DNA of 64,000 bases from Arcobacter sp. CECT 8983 (GCF_004118855.1 NZ_PDKF01000004.1:62001-126000), one strand, 5' to 3'. Shown: positions 44,258-53,734, counted from the stretch's first letter. Numbers and translations: made by a program. Notes: generated by a model not told the origin, from the sequence alone.

Positions 44258-46372
44258 ATGAATATAAGACGTTTCTTTTCTAAAGATTTATTGGTTGTTG
44301 CACTTTTTGTTGCAATTTTAATGATTATTATAGTACCTCTACCAAAAGGGGTACTAGATTTTTTTCTAATTTTATCTTTATCTTTTTCTCTTTTAATTTT
44401 ATTAATTTCTTTATATATACAAAAACCAGCAGACCTTACAACTTTTCCAACTTTAATATTAATCTTAGCTCTTTTTAGACTATCTTTAAATATTGCCACC
44501 ACAAGATCAATTTTAAGTGAAGGACATAATGGTCCTGATTCTGTAAGTTCTATTATTGCAGCCTTTGGAGAGTTTGTTGTTGGCGGAAATATGGTAATTG
44601 GTGTTATTGTATTTATTATTTTAGTATTAATCAACTTTATGGTTGTAACTAAAGGTGCTACAAGAGTTGCAGAAGTTACTGCTAGATTTACCTTAGATTC
44701 TATGCCTGGTAAACAAATGGCAATTGATGCTGATTTAAATGCAGGTTTTATTGATGATAAAGAAGCACAAATAAGAAGAAAAGAACTTATTTCAGAAGCA
44801 AGTTTCTATGGGGCAATGGATGGTTCCTCTAAGTTTGTAAAAGGTGATGCCGTTGCTGGTATTATTATTACAATAGTAAACTTAGTGGGTGGACTACTTA
44901 TTGGTTTATTCCAGCATGATATGACAGTTTCACAAAGTGGTGAAATATATACTATCTTAACTATTGGCGATGGACTTGTAGCTCAACTTCCTGCATTAAT
45001 TTTATCTACTGCTACTGCTGTAATAATTACTCGTTCAAATATGGATGAAGATAAGTTTGCAAATCAATCTGTTTCTCAATTAGTTAAAGAATCTAAATCT
45101 TTAGTTTTAGTTGGAATAGGTCTTGTTTTCTTTGGTTTTGTACCAGGATTCCCAACAGGAATCTTAGTTGTTATGGGAATTATTTTAGCAACTATTGGGT
45201 ACACAATTTCAATGATTGAAGATGGTAAAGACAATGCCCTTACAAGGCTATTTACTCCTGCTGCACAAAAAGCTAAACCTATAGAAGATAAAGGTGATAT
45301 AGAATCTCTAAAAGAGAAGAAACAAGAAGCTGCTCCTGATGAGAAACAAGTTATGGAGAATATCATGAAAATGGATGTTCTTGAACTTAAACTTGGAATT
45401 AGACTTCTACAACTAGTGCAAGGAAATTCAGAACTTCTTGATAAAATCAAAGCAATTAGAAAGACAATTGCATCTGATTTAGGTTTTGTAATTCCTCAAA
45501 TTAGAATTTCAGATGATGCAAACTTGCCATCAAATGAATATGAATTATATTTAAAAAGAATACCTTTAACAAGAGGAAGAGTAGAGGTTGAAAAACTTCT
45601 TGCTATGGGTGGGATTCCAGGGAAACTAAAAGGAATAAAAGTAAAAGAACCAGTATTTAATCTTGATGCAGTTTGGATTGAAGAAGCACAAAAAGATGAT
45701 GCTTTAATGAATGGTTTTACAGTTGTAGATGCACCAACTATTATTTCAACACATATTTCAGAACTAATTAAAAAACACGCTGAAGATATTATTACAAGAC
45801 AAGATATTGTTGATATTGTTGAAAGACTTAAAAAAGACTTCCCAATTGTTATTGAAGAGGCTATGAAAGTAACTTCTTATGGTTCGTTATTAAAAGTGTG
45901 TAAAGATTTACTTCATGAAAAAATACCTATTGTTGATATGTTAACTATTATTGAAGCAGTTGCTGATATTGCAGAGTTTACAAAAGCACCTGATGTATTA
46001 CTTGAACATGTAAGAAGTAAACTATATAGACTTATTACAAATAGATTTAAAGATGTAGATGATACACTACATATTATAACTATTAAACCAGAAATTGAAC
46101 AACAATTTATAGGGAAATTGCAAGAACAGCATGGAGTGTCGCAACTTATGCTTTCAATTGCAGAGATCAATAATTTAGTAACAAAAACTAAAGAATTATT
46201 AGAGCAAATAGAAACAAAAGGCTTTGGAAAAGTTGCTATGGTAGTTGACCCAATGTTAAGAAAAAGAATTTCTGAAATATATGAAAAATTTGGACTTCAA
46301 GTTGCTGTATTATCACATGCAGAACTTGATTCTAGAGCAAACTTTGCAATCGAAGGAACATTAGACTTTTAA
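44258..46372 (+). CDS. flhA: Flagellar export gate protein FlhA
   Basis: 704 residues. Eight membrane helices in the first half. The conserved FHIPEP region is visible (LNIATTRSIL, then DSMPGKQMAIDADLNAGFIDDKEAQIRR, and GDAVAGIIITIVNLVGG). The C-terminal cytoplasmic half (about 360-704) forms the nonameric ring that docks chaperone-substrate complexes. It ends overlapping the BatD-like gene by one base, so transcription continues beyond the flagellar block. Confidence 0.97.
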   Translation: MNIRRFFSKDLLVVALFVAILMIIIVPLPKGVLDFFLILSLSFSLLILLISLYIQKPADLTTFPTLILILALFRLSLNIATTRSILSEGHNGPDSVSSIIAAFGEFVVGGNMVIGVIVFIILVLINFMVVTKGATRVAEVTARFTLDSMPGKQMAIDADLNAGFIDDKEAQIRRKELISEASFYGAMDGSSKFVKGDAVAGIIITIVNLVGGLLIGLFQHDMTVSQSGEIYTILTIGDGLVAQLPALILSTATAVIITRSNMDEDKFANQSVSQLVKESKSLVLVGIGLVFFGFVPGFPTGILVVMGIILATIGYTISMIEDGKDNALTRLFTPAAQKAKPIEDKGDIESLKEKKQEAAPDEKQVMENIMKMDVLELKLGIRLLQLVQGNSELLDKIKAIRKTIASDLGFVIPQIRISDDANLPSNEYELYLKRIPLTRGRVEVEKLLAMGGIPGKLKGIKVKEPVFNLDAVWIEEAQKDDALMNGFTVVDAPTIISTHISELIKKHAEDIITRQDIVDIVERLKKDFPIVIEEAMKVTSYGSLLKVCKDLLHEKIPIVDMLTIIEAVADIAEFTKAPDVLLEHVRSKLYRLITNRFKDVDDTLHIITIKPEIEQQFIGKLQEQHGVSQLMLSIAEINNLVTKTKELLEQIETKGFGKVAMVVDPMLRKRISEIYEKFGLQVAVLSHAELDSRANFAIEGTLDF

Positions 46373-47841
46373 TGAAAACAGTAGTTAAATCTTTAATTAT
46401 TATTTTTATATTAACCTTGGATTTATTTTCAAGTGTAAAACTCAACTCTTCAAACACATTTATAAAAGGGGAACCTTTTATTTTTGAATTTGAAGTAAGT
46501 GGCAGCTCAATAAAATTCCCTAAGATAGAAAAAATAGACTCTTATGTAGTTCAAAGTTTAGGTACTTCAAGGTCTTTACAAATTATAAATGGCAACTATA
46601 GTGAAAAGATAAGTCAGAAGTTCCAAATCCTACCTCAAAAAGAGTTTATTATTCCTTCATTTACTTTTGAAATAGATGGAACAAAAACTCAATCTCCTTC
46701 TAAAAAAATAACTCAAAGAAAAGTTAATAAAACAGTATCTAATAATTTTGATTTAGAGTTAGTTGCATCAAAACAAGAAGCCTATGTGGGTGAAGATATT
46801 TTATTAAAATTAATATTTAAATATAAAAAAAATCTTCAAATTACCAACTTAGGTTTTGAACCACCACACTTTGAAAACTTCTGGTATAAAAAACTAAATA
46901 ATAAAGATGGAAGATATGAAGAAAATGGCTATATTGTTCAAGAATTAGAGTATTTACTTTTTCCTCAAAAAGAAGGAAATCTAAAAGTTAATCCTTTATC
47001 AATAATTGTTCAATTAGTAAATCAAAACTCAAATTATGGAAATTTTTCTTTTCTAAGTGTTCCTGTTGAAAGAAGAGTATATTCTAATTCATTAGATTTT
47101 GATATTAAACCTTTACCTAAAAATGTAAGTTTAATAGGTGATTTTGATATAAGTGCAAGCCTTGACAAAAATGAGATTAAAGAAGGGGAATCGGTATCTT
47201 TGAAGTTAAATATCAAAGGAAGTGGTAATTTTGATGATTTAGAAGATTATAAACTAGATATTGAAAATGCAACTATTTATGATAATAAACCACAAATAAA
47301 AACAAGTTATTCTAATAAAGGATTTGAAGGAACTTATAAAAAGAGTTTTTCTATTGTACCTTCAAATTCAATTACAATTCCAAGTTTTAAACTAAGATAT
47401 TTTGATAAAAAACAAAAAAAAGTTATAGAGAAAGAAACAAAAGAGTTTAAAGTAAAAGTAAACTCATTAAATAAACAAAAAACAACTTCTAAGTTAGAAA
47501 AATTAAGTGAGCCTAAAGTGATAAAAAAAGTTATTGAAAAAAGTATAACTTTAAAAGATAAATTTCTATATTTTTCATTAGGAAGTTTAGTTACAATATT
47601 AATATTTGGTTTATATATTTATGTTAAGATTCACAAACAAAAAACTAAAGAAGATAAACCTTTAATTAAAAAATTAAAATCATCTAAAACAAAAGAAGAG
47701 CTGCTAAAAACACTTCTTCCTTATTTAAAATATAATACTCAATTAGATGAATTAATATTTGAATGTGAAAAAACTGAGGATTTTAAACAAACAAAGAGAG
47801 ATATTATCACTTTAGTTAAACAACTAGATATCAAAGGTTAA
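46372..47841 (+). CDS. BatD-family periplasmic protein
   Basis: 489 residues. An N-terminal hydrophobic signal (about 3-20) is followed by tandem beta-sandwich domains with BatD features: FIKGEPFIFEFEVSG, QEAYVGEDILLKLIFKYKKNL, YLLFPQKEGNLKVNPLSI, and KNEIKEGESVSLKLNIKGSGNFDDL. One membrane helix (about 400-420) precedes a short cytoplasmic tail. BatD normally accompanies BatA/B (von Willebrand) and MoxR proteins in aerotolerance loci; none are present in this window. Overlaps flhA by one base. Biochemical role unknown. Confidence 0.8.
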   Translation: MKTVVKSLIIIFILTLDLFSSVKLNSSNTFIKGEPFIFEFEVSGSSIKFPKIEKIDSYVVQSLGTSRSLQIINGNYSEKISQKFQILPQKEFIIPSFTFEIDGTKTQSPSKKITQRKVNKTVSNNFDLELVASKQEAYVGEDILLKLIFKYKKNLQITNLGFEPPHFENFWYKKLNNKDGRYEENGYIVQELEYLLFPQKEGNLKVNPLSIIVQLVNQNSNYGNFSFLSVPVERRVYSNSLDFDIKPLPKNVSLIGDFDISASLDKNEIKEGESVSLKLNIKGSGNFDDLEDYKLDIENATIYDNKPQIKTSYSNKGFEGTYKKSFSIVPSNSITIPSFKLRYFDKKQKKVIEKETKEFKVKVNSLNKQKTTSKLEKLSEPKVIKKVIEKSITLKDKFLYFSLGSLVTILIFGLYIYVKIHKQKTKEDKPLIKKLKSSKTKEELLKTLLPYLKYNTQLDELIFECEKTEDFKQTKRDIITLVKQLDIKG

Positions 47842-47843
47842 AG

Positions 47844-48551
47844 ATGAAATATATTTTTGCACTATTTCTTTTAGTTAACTCTTTATTTGCCTATGAATTT
47901 TATGCAAAATTAGAACCTGTAAACTCTTATGAAATAAAAGCAGCTGTAAGTGGGAAAGTAATATATGTAAATGATGAAATTGAAGGTAAAAAAGCCAATA
48001 ATTCAAAAATTGTAGAAATTGATTCTTATGTTGATAGAATAGATTTAAAACAATCAAAGATAAAATTAAAAGCTATTTCTCAAATGCTTAAAATTGAAGA
48101 AAAAAATTATAACAGAATGCTTCAAGTATCATCTAAATCTGGTTTTGAAAAAGATTCACAAAAATTAAAAGCAATAAACTATCAAACAACAAAAGCAGAT
48201 ATAGAAGTTAAAATTGCAAACCTACAAGATAGTATTAAAAATAAATTATTAAAAGAAAAAGATAGATACATTTATAATATTGCAGTAAAAGAAGGAGATT
48301 ATGTTAATCCTGGCACTTTACTTTATGAAGCAAAAGATTTATCAAAGGGAAAGTTAGAAATATTTGTTCCTATTGATGATATTGAAGAGATAAAAAGTAA
48401 AACAATTTTCTTAGATGGTAAAAAAAGCAATATAAAATTAGACAAAGTTTATAAAGTTGCAGACTCTAAACATATTTCTTCATATAAAGTAGAAATAATT
48501 GTACCTGATCCAAAAGTATTCTCAAGGCTTGTAAAAATTGAATTTAAATAA
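47844..48551 (+). CDS. HlyD-like periplasmic adaptor protein
   Basis: 235 residues with a signal peptide (MKYIFALFLLVNSLFA). The pattern is that of a small membrane-fusion protein: biotinyl-lipoyl half-motif YEIKAAVSGKVIYVNDEIEGKKA (about 31-53), a coiled-coil hairpin (about 60-140), then the second half-motif IAVKEGDYVNPGTLLYEA (about 151-168) and a beta barrel. There is no adjacent transporter of RND, ABC or MacB type; the nearest transporter is an MFS protein two genes on. Lies two bases after the BatD gene and overlaps the next gene by 14 bases. Confidence 0.7.
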   Translation: MKYIFALFLLVNSLFAYEFYAKLEPVNSYEIKAAVSGKVIYVNDEIEGKKANNSKIVEIDSYVDRIDLKQSKIKLKAISQMLKIEEKNYNRMLQVSSKSGFEKDSQKLKAINYQTTKADIEVKIANLQDSIKNKLLKEKDRYIYNIAVKEGDYVNPGTLLYEAKDLSKGKLEIFVPIDDIEEIKSKTIFLDGKKSNIKLDKVYKVADSKHISSYKVEIIVPDPKVFSRLVKIEFK

Positions 48552-50247
48552 TCTAGTAGCCTGTCCTTTAGATTGCTATGATACTTGCCAAGGATATGTA
48601 GATGAAAAAGGGAATATTAAAGGTAGTAGTGAGCATTTAGTTACAAATAAAAAATTATGTGTAAATTTTGCAAACCTTTTAAAAGAGAATTTTTTAAAAA
48701 CAGCTTTTTATAAAGATAAAGAAATAAAGCTAGAAGAAGCTTTAGCTATTTTAGTTAAAAAACTTCAAAGTACAAATAGTGATAAAACTCTATTTTATAA
48801 AGGTGCTGGGAATTTAGGAGTTATGCAAAATAGTGTTAAAACTTTTTTTGCAAAATATGGTTCTACTCTTACAAAAGGAAGTCTTTGCGATGCAATTGGT
48901 TCTTTAGGTATTGAACAAGGAAGAGGTGGGATTAATGTAAATCCTCCTATTAAAAAACTTATAAATAGTGATGTAATAATTGTTTGGGGAAGAAATTTAA
49001 CTGTTACATCAGCTCACATGTATAATCTAATAAAAGATAAAACTTTTATAACTATTGACCCACTTAAAACAAAGATTGCCAAAAAATCTGAGCTTCATTT
49101 ACAAATAAATCCAAAAACTGACCATGACTTAGCTCTTTTGTTAACTAGGTTTGCACATATGTCAAATCAAGAAGATGAAGAGTTTATTTCTTCTCATGAA
49201 GGAGCAGATTGGTTTTTTGATTTAGCAAGGTCAAAACCAGTAATTTCTTATGAAAAGACTACAGGTATATCTTTACAAGAAGTTACTAAGTTTTTTGAAA
49301 TCATAAAAGAAAAGAGTGTTTCTATTTTATTAGGACTTGGGCCTCAAAAATATTATGAAGGCGCACAAATCTTTAGAACAATTGACTCTTTTGCTGCTTA
49401 TATTGGAGTTCACAACAAAGAAAAGGGTGGGCTTTGGTATTTAGATGATTCATCTTATGGTTATGAAAAACAGCTAGTTTCAAATGCAAAGAGAAAAATT
49501 GCTCTTCCAACAGTAGACTTTTCAAATTTTGATTTAGTATTTATTCAAGGAACTGATCCTGTTGTAACTGCTCCAAATACTAAAAAAGTAATAGAAGGCC
49601 TTCAAAAGAGTTTTGTTGTATTTTTTGGTACTGTATTAAATGAAACAAGTAAATATGCAGATTTAATAATACCTTCTTCATCATTTTTAACAAAAAAAGA
49701 TGTGAGACTTTCTTATGGGCATGAGTTAAAAGCAATTTCAAACTATACAGAAAAGAAAGATGAAAATACTATAAGCGAATATGACTTAGCTAATTTTTTA
49801 AATGAAAAGTTTGGTTTTGAAAAACTTGATGATGAAGAGAAGATTTTAAATTACTATATAAGCACAAAAGTTGAAGATAACTCTTATATAGAAAAATTTG
49901 AATTTATAGAAGAGCTTGAAGTAGAAGAACTACATGAAAAGAAAAAAGATAATCAATACTATTTTTTAACAGCAAAAAGAAAAAACTCTTTAAACTCTCA
50001 ATTTAAAGTAGATAACTATTTATATGTAAATCCATGTTTAGGATTTAAAGATGAAGAAGAGGTCTTATTAAAGTCAAAATTTGGTGAAACAAAAATTAAA
50101 ATAAAAAATAGTGAAGATATAAAAGAAAATTGTGTATTAGCATACTCTGGAAATAAATATGCAAACTATGTAACGCCTTTTTCAACTGATCAAGAAGCAG
50201 ATTCTGCTATATTCCAAGAGGTTTTAGTAGAAATTGAACTATCGTGA
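48538..50247 (+). CDS. Molybdopterin-dependent oxidoreductase (cytoplasmic, Fe-S containing)
   Basis: 569 residues. N-terminal C-x3-C-x3-C (CPLDCYDTC, residues 9-17) plus C42 in KKLC gives a [4Fe-4S] site. Then DMSO-reductase family segments: KGAGNLGVMQN, GSLCDAIGS, VIVWGRNLTVTSAHM (pterin binding), and PVVTAPNTKKVIEGL; the C-terminal small beta domain is present. No twin-arginine signal is seen, so it should act in the cytoplasm. The substrate cannot be assigned. It is shorter than typical family members. TTG start inside the end of the HlyD-like gene; it overlaps the MFS gene by 14 bases. Confidence 0.8.
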   Translation: MNLNNLVACPLDCYDTCQGYVDEKGNIKGSSEHLVTNKKLCVNFANLLKENFLKTAFYKDKEIKLEEALAILVKKLQSTNSDKTLFYKGAGNLGVMQNSVKTFFAKYGSTLTKGSLCDAIGSLGIEQGRGGINVNPPIKKLINSDVIIVWGRNLTVTSAHMYNLIKDKTFITIDPLKTKIAKKSELHLQINPKTDHDLALLLTRFAHMSNQEDEEFISSHEGADWFFDLARSKPVISYEKTTGISLQEVTKFFEIIKEKSVSILLGLGPQKYYEGAQIFRTIDSFAAYIGVHNKEKGGLWYLDDSSYGYEKQLVSNAKRKIALPTVDFSNFDLVFIQGTDPVVTAPNTKKVIEGLQKSFVVFFGTVLNETSKYADLIIPSSSFLTKKDVRLSYGHELKAISNYTEKKDENTISEYDLANFLNEKFGFEKLDDEEKILNYYISTKVEDNSYIEKFEFIEELEVEELHEKKKDNQYYFLTAKRKNSLNSQFKVDNYLYVNPCLGFKDEEEVLLKSKFGETKIKIKNSEDIKENCVLAYSGNKYANYVTPFSTDQEADSAIFQEVLVEIELS

Positions 50248-51415
50248 ATTATTAAAAAACTATGATGTAGTTAGACAACTATCTCTTTTACAATTAGTAG
50301 CATATTTTGCTGCATGGTTTTCAAATGTAGCTATTTATACTATGCTTGTACAGTTTAACTCTTCAGCTTTTGCTATTTCTGTTGTTACTGCAATGCATTT
50401 CTTACCTGCAATTATAATTGCTCCTCTTTCAGGGGCTATTATTGATAGATTTAGAATCAAACCTTTAATGATAACTCTTTTATCTGTAGAGCTTGCTATG
50501 ACCTTACTTTTTTTAACTATTGATAGTAAAGAAGAAGTTTGGCTTTTAATGATTTTTATTTTTATTAGAATGGCTAGTGCATCAATGTTTTTTTCAACTG
50601 AAATGTCACTACTTCCTAAACTAGTTTCAGGTATAGCTTTACAAAAAGCAAATGAGATACACTCTATTATTTGGTCTTTTACTTTTGCTGCTGGTATGGC
50701 TTTAAGTGGCATTGTTGTTAATTTAGTTGGAGTAAAATGGGCTATTATTATTGATGCTTTTATTATTTTTACTGCAATAATACTTCTTATAAATATAAAT
50801 TTTAAAATAGAAATAATACATACAAAAGAGAAAATAATATCTTTAATAAAAGATGGCTTTTTATATTTAAAACAGAATAAATTAGTAGTTCATTTAATTG
50901 TTCTTCATTCTTCTGTTGGACTTACTATCTTTGATACAATTGTAACTTTATTAGCAAAAAATCAATACAAATATGTAATCTCTGTTCCCCTTGCTATTGG
51001 ATTAACAAATGCATTTCGTGCAACAGCACTTATGATAGGTCCTTTTATAATCTCAAATTGGGTAAATAAAGAAAGACTTCTATATATCTTTATTTTTCAA
51101 GGTTCTGCTATAATTTTTTGGGCATTAGTACAAAGTAATTTTTATATATCTTTATTAGCAATATTTTTTGTTGGATTTACCACAACAACTATTTGGTCTT
51201 TTACTTATGCTTTATTACAAGAGAAAACTGATAATAAATACCTAGGAAGAGTTATTTCATATAATGATATGATTTTTATGTTAACAACAGTTTTAACTAC
51301 AATCTTTATTGGAATAATGGCAGAGTTAGTGTCATTAAAATTAATTACTTTAACTTTAGGGGTATTATTTTTTCTTGTAGCAATATATTACAAATGGCTA
51401 AAGTCAAGAATTTAA
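50234..51415 (+). CDS. MFS transporter
   Basis: 393 residues with about 12 membrane helices. The family loop GAIIDRFRIKPLMI (about residues 64-77) corresponds to the G-x-x-x-D-R-x-x-R motif between helices 2 and 3. It resembles the MFS_3/enterobactin-exporter-like group (QLVAYFAAWFSNVAIYTMLVQ at the start). Substrate unknown. TTG start within the end of the molybdoenzyme gene suggests co-translation, so the four genes from BatD on form one unit behind flhA. Confidence 0.85.
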   Translation: MNYRELLKNYDVVRQLSLLQLVAYFAAWFSNVAIYTMLVQFNSSAFAISVVTAMHFLPAIIIAPLSGAIIDRFRIKPLMITLLSVELAMTLLFLTIDSKEEVWLLMIFIFIRMASASMFFSTEMSLLPKLVSGIALQKANEIHSIIWSFTFAAGMALSGIVVNLVGVKWAIIIDAFIIFTAIILLININFKIEIIHTKEKIISLIKDGFLYLKQNKLVVHLIVLHSSVGLTIFDTIVTLLAKNQYKYVISVPLAIGLTNAFRATALMIGPFIISNWVNKERLLYIFIFQGSAIIFWALVQSNFYISLLAIFFVGFTTTTIWSFTYALLQEKTDNKYLGRVISYNDMIFMLTTVLTTIFIGIMAELVSLKLITLTLGVLFFLVAIYYKWLKSRI

Positions 51416-51619
51416 GTTAAATTTCTAAAAATTACAAAAAAATTACATAAAATAAATAATAAAAAATTAGCTCTTTATTATTATAAGACGAACTTATGTC
51501 TTGTTTAAACAAATCCCTATATAAACTTGTTTATAGAACTTTATTAATATAAAAATAAATAATATTCATACAGAAAAACATAAAAAAACTTAATAAAAAA
51601 TGAATGATCATTCAAAAAC

Positions 51620-51633
51620 TTGATTAATGTCAA
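51620..51633 (+). promoter_or_regulatory. FNR/CRP-family operator before nrfH
   Basis: TTGATTAATGTCAA matches the TTGAT-N4-ATCAA consensus with one mismatch. Its centre falls about 41.5 bases before the start point predicted from the -10 at 51656, the classical class II activator position. Confidence 0.6.
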
Positions 51634-51655
51634 TTTTAATATAAAAAACTAATTG

Positions 51656-51661
51656 TATAAT
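51656..51661 (+). promoter_or_regulatory. Promoter -10 for nrfHA
   Basis: TATAAT 25 bases before the nrfH ATG, with a GGATAGG ribosome site between. Confidence 0.6.
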
Positions 51662-51685
51662 TTCAAAGTAAATAAAGGATAGGTA

Positions 51686-52222
51686 ATGGAGAAGAATAAA
51701 AAAATTGTAGTTTATGGTTCAATTTTAAGTTTTCTAATTGCTTCAGCTCTTTTTGTTTACACAGTTTATGCGTCAAATATGTTGTCATATTTGTCAAGTG
51801 ATCCAAAAGCCTGTATTAATTGTCATACTATGAATTCAGCGTATGCAACATGGGAAAAAAGTTCACATAAAAATGTGGCAGGGTGTGTTGATTGCCATCT
51901 ACCTGTAGGCGATGTTGTTGCAAAATACAAAGCAAAAGCTATAGATGGGTGGAATCACTCTGTTGCATTCACTCTTAACACTTATAAGAATAATATTCAT
52001 ATAAGTGATGATGGAGCAAGCCGTGTGCAAGCAAACTGTGTTAGATGTCATGCAAGTGAAAATGCTACACTTAAAATGAACGCTGACAAATATCACAGTG
52101 AAGAGGTTGGAAGTCTTGAGAATGGTCGTAAATGTTGGGAGTGTCACAAATTTGTGCCACACGGAAAAGTTAGAAGTTTGATATCAACACCATATAATCT
52201 TGGTGTTAAAGCAAAAGAATAG
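51686..52222 (+). CDS. nrfH: Cytochrome c nitrite reductase membrane subunit NrfH
   Basis: 178 residues. One N-terminal membrane helix (about 7-30) anchors a tetrahaem NapC/NirT-type domain with four CxxCH sites: CINCHTM, CVDCHLP, CVRCHAS and CWECHKF. NrfH oxidises menaquinol and passes electrons to NrfA on the periplasmic side. ATG after GGATAGG. The gene is followed 15 bases later by nrfA, the standard nrfHA operon of Wolinella and Campylobacter. Confidence 0.97.
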   Translation: MEKNKKIVVYGSILSFLIASALFVYTVYASNMLSYLSSDPKACINCHTMNSAYATWEKSSHKNVAGCVDCHLPVGDVVAKYKAKAIDGWNHSVAFTLNTYKNNIHISDDGASRVQANCVRCHASENATLKMNADKYHSEEVGSLENGRKCWECHKFVPHGKVRSLISTPYNLGVKAKE

Positions 52223-52237
52223 TAGAGGTTGGTTGTT

Positions 52238-53728
52238 ATGAAAAAATACAAAATATTACTGGTAGTAAGTGTAGTTGCAATTGGATTAATGATTGCTCTT
52301 TTAACTTCTATTACTGAGAAGAAAGAAGAACAAGTTAAATTAAATGAGGTTCCTAAAATAGATAGATGGGAAACAAAAAACGAAGAGTTTAAGAAATATT
52401 ATCCAAGACAGTTTGATTCTTGGAAACAAACTAAAAACTCTGATGAAATTCATGATATGTTAAAAGATTATCCTGAATTAGTTGTATTATGGGCAGGTTA
52501 TGGATTTGCAAAAGATTATAATGCACCAAGAGGACACTTCTATGCAATAGAAGATAATAGAAATACATTAAGAACTGGTGGTCCAGTTGATGAGAAAACA
52601 GGTCCTATGCCAACTGCATGTTGGACATGTAAATCTCCTGATGTTCCTAGAATAATGAATAAAGATGGTGACATGGAATACTTTACTGGTAAATGGGCTA
52701 AATATGGTTCAGATATCATTAATCCAATTGGTTGTGTAGATTGTCATAATCCAGAAACAATGGAACTTCAAGTAAATAGAAAATATTTAGATGAGGGATT
52801 AAAAGCAGCAGGTGAAAAATCATTAGCCGAAGCTACTCAACAAGATATGAGAACTATGGTTTGTGCTCAATGTCACGTAGAGTATTATTTTGCAAAAACA
52901 CCATTAGAAAATGGTAAAAAAGCAGCAGTTGTAACTTTACCATGGGCTGAGGGTACACTTGTAGAAGAGATGGAAAAATATTATGACAATATGGAGTTTA
53001 AAGATTGGACACATAAAATTTCTAAAACACCTATGTTAAAAGCACAACACCCAGGTTGGGAAATGTGGAAAACTGGTGCACATGGAAGAAACAATGTATC
53101 TTGTGCAGATTGTCATATGCCATATGTTCAAGAAGGTGGTATTAAATATACAAGTCATAATATCGGAAATCCATTAGAAAATATGGATAAATCTTGTATG
53201 AATTGTCATAGAGTAAGTGAAAAATCATTACTTGCTAATATTAATGCTAAAAGAGAAAGAAAAAATGAGCTTCATAAAAAAGCTATGAAAGCTATTGCAG
53301 CTGCTCACTTAGAAGCAGGGAAAGCTTGGGAATTAGGTGCTACTAAAGAAGAAATGGCTCCTATCTTAAAAGATATTAGACATGCTCAATGGAGATGGGA
53401 TTATGCTGTAGCTTCTCATCCAGCATTCTTCCACGCACCAGAAGAGACTTTAAGAGTTCTTGGTACTGCATTAGGAAAAGCTGGTGATGCAAGAATCAAA
53501 TTAGCAAAAGTGTTAGCTAAATATGGTGCAGCTGATTATAAAGCTCCTGAGATTAAAGATAAAAAACAAGCTCAAGAGATTATTGGATTACCTTTTGAAA
53601 AATTAATTGATGAAAAAATGAAATTTAGAAATGGGTTAATGCAAGAATGGAAAAAAGAAGCAGAGAAAAAAGGTATTTATAATCCTGAATCAACTAAAGG
53701 TATAGAAGATAAAACTTCTTATAACTAA
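52238..53728 (+). CDS. nrfA: Ammonia-forming cytochrome c nitrite reductase NrfA
   Basis: About 496 residues. A signal peptide/anchor (about 4-24) is followed by five haem sites: the catalytic CWTCK with lysine as axial ligand, then CVDCH, CAQCHVEYYF, CADCH and CMNCH. This pattern is diagnostic of NrfA, which reduces nitrite to ammonium with six electrons in the periplasm. I start at the ATG with AGAGG nine bases upstream rather than at a TTG directly abutting that site. A strong terminator follows. The neighbouring CcsBA protein probably serves the CxxCK site. Confidence 0.97.
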   Translation: MKKYKILLVVSVVAIGLMIALLTSITEKKEEQVKLNEVPKIDRWETKNEEFKKYYPRQFDSWKQTKNSDEIHDMLKDYPELVVLWAGYGFAKDYNAPRGHFYAIEDNRNTLRTGGPVDEKTGPMPTACWTCKSPDVPRIMNKDGDMEYFTGKWAKYGSDIINPIGCVDCHNPETMELQVNRKYLDEGLKAAGEKSLAEATQQDMRTMVCAQCHVEYYFAKTPLENGKKAAVVTLPWAEGTLVEEMEKYYDNMEFKDWTHKISKTPMLKAQHPGWEMWKTGAHGRNNVSCADCHMPYVQEGGIKYTSHNIGNPLENMDKSCMNCHRVSEKSLLANINAKRERKNELHKKAMKAIAAAHLEAGKAWELGATKEEMAPILKDIRHAQWRWDYAVASHPAFFHAPEETLRVLGTALGKAGDARIKLAKVLAKYGAADYKAPEIKDKKQAQEIIGLPFEKLIDEKMKFRNGLMQEWKKEAEKKGIYNPESTKGIEDKTSYN

Positions 53729-53734
53729 AATATA

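Larger units (their letters stand above)
51416..51685 (+). promoter_or_regulatory. nrfH upstream region with palindromes
   Basis: 270 bases without a gene, very AT-rich. It holds a 12-base palindrome TTGTTTAAACAA (51501-51512), a perfect 14-base palindrome TGAATGATCATTCA (51601-51614), the FNR/CRP-type site at 51620-51633 and a -10 at 51656-51661. It looks like a densely regulated control region for nitrite reduction. Confidence 0.6.

Noticed and set aside
8167-50247. Repeated 14-base gene overlaps (8167, 31813, 48538, 50234) as a special signal
   Set aside because: The overlapping sequences do not share a motif; the equal length is most likely coincidence of common coupling geometry.
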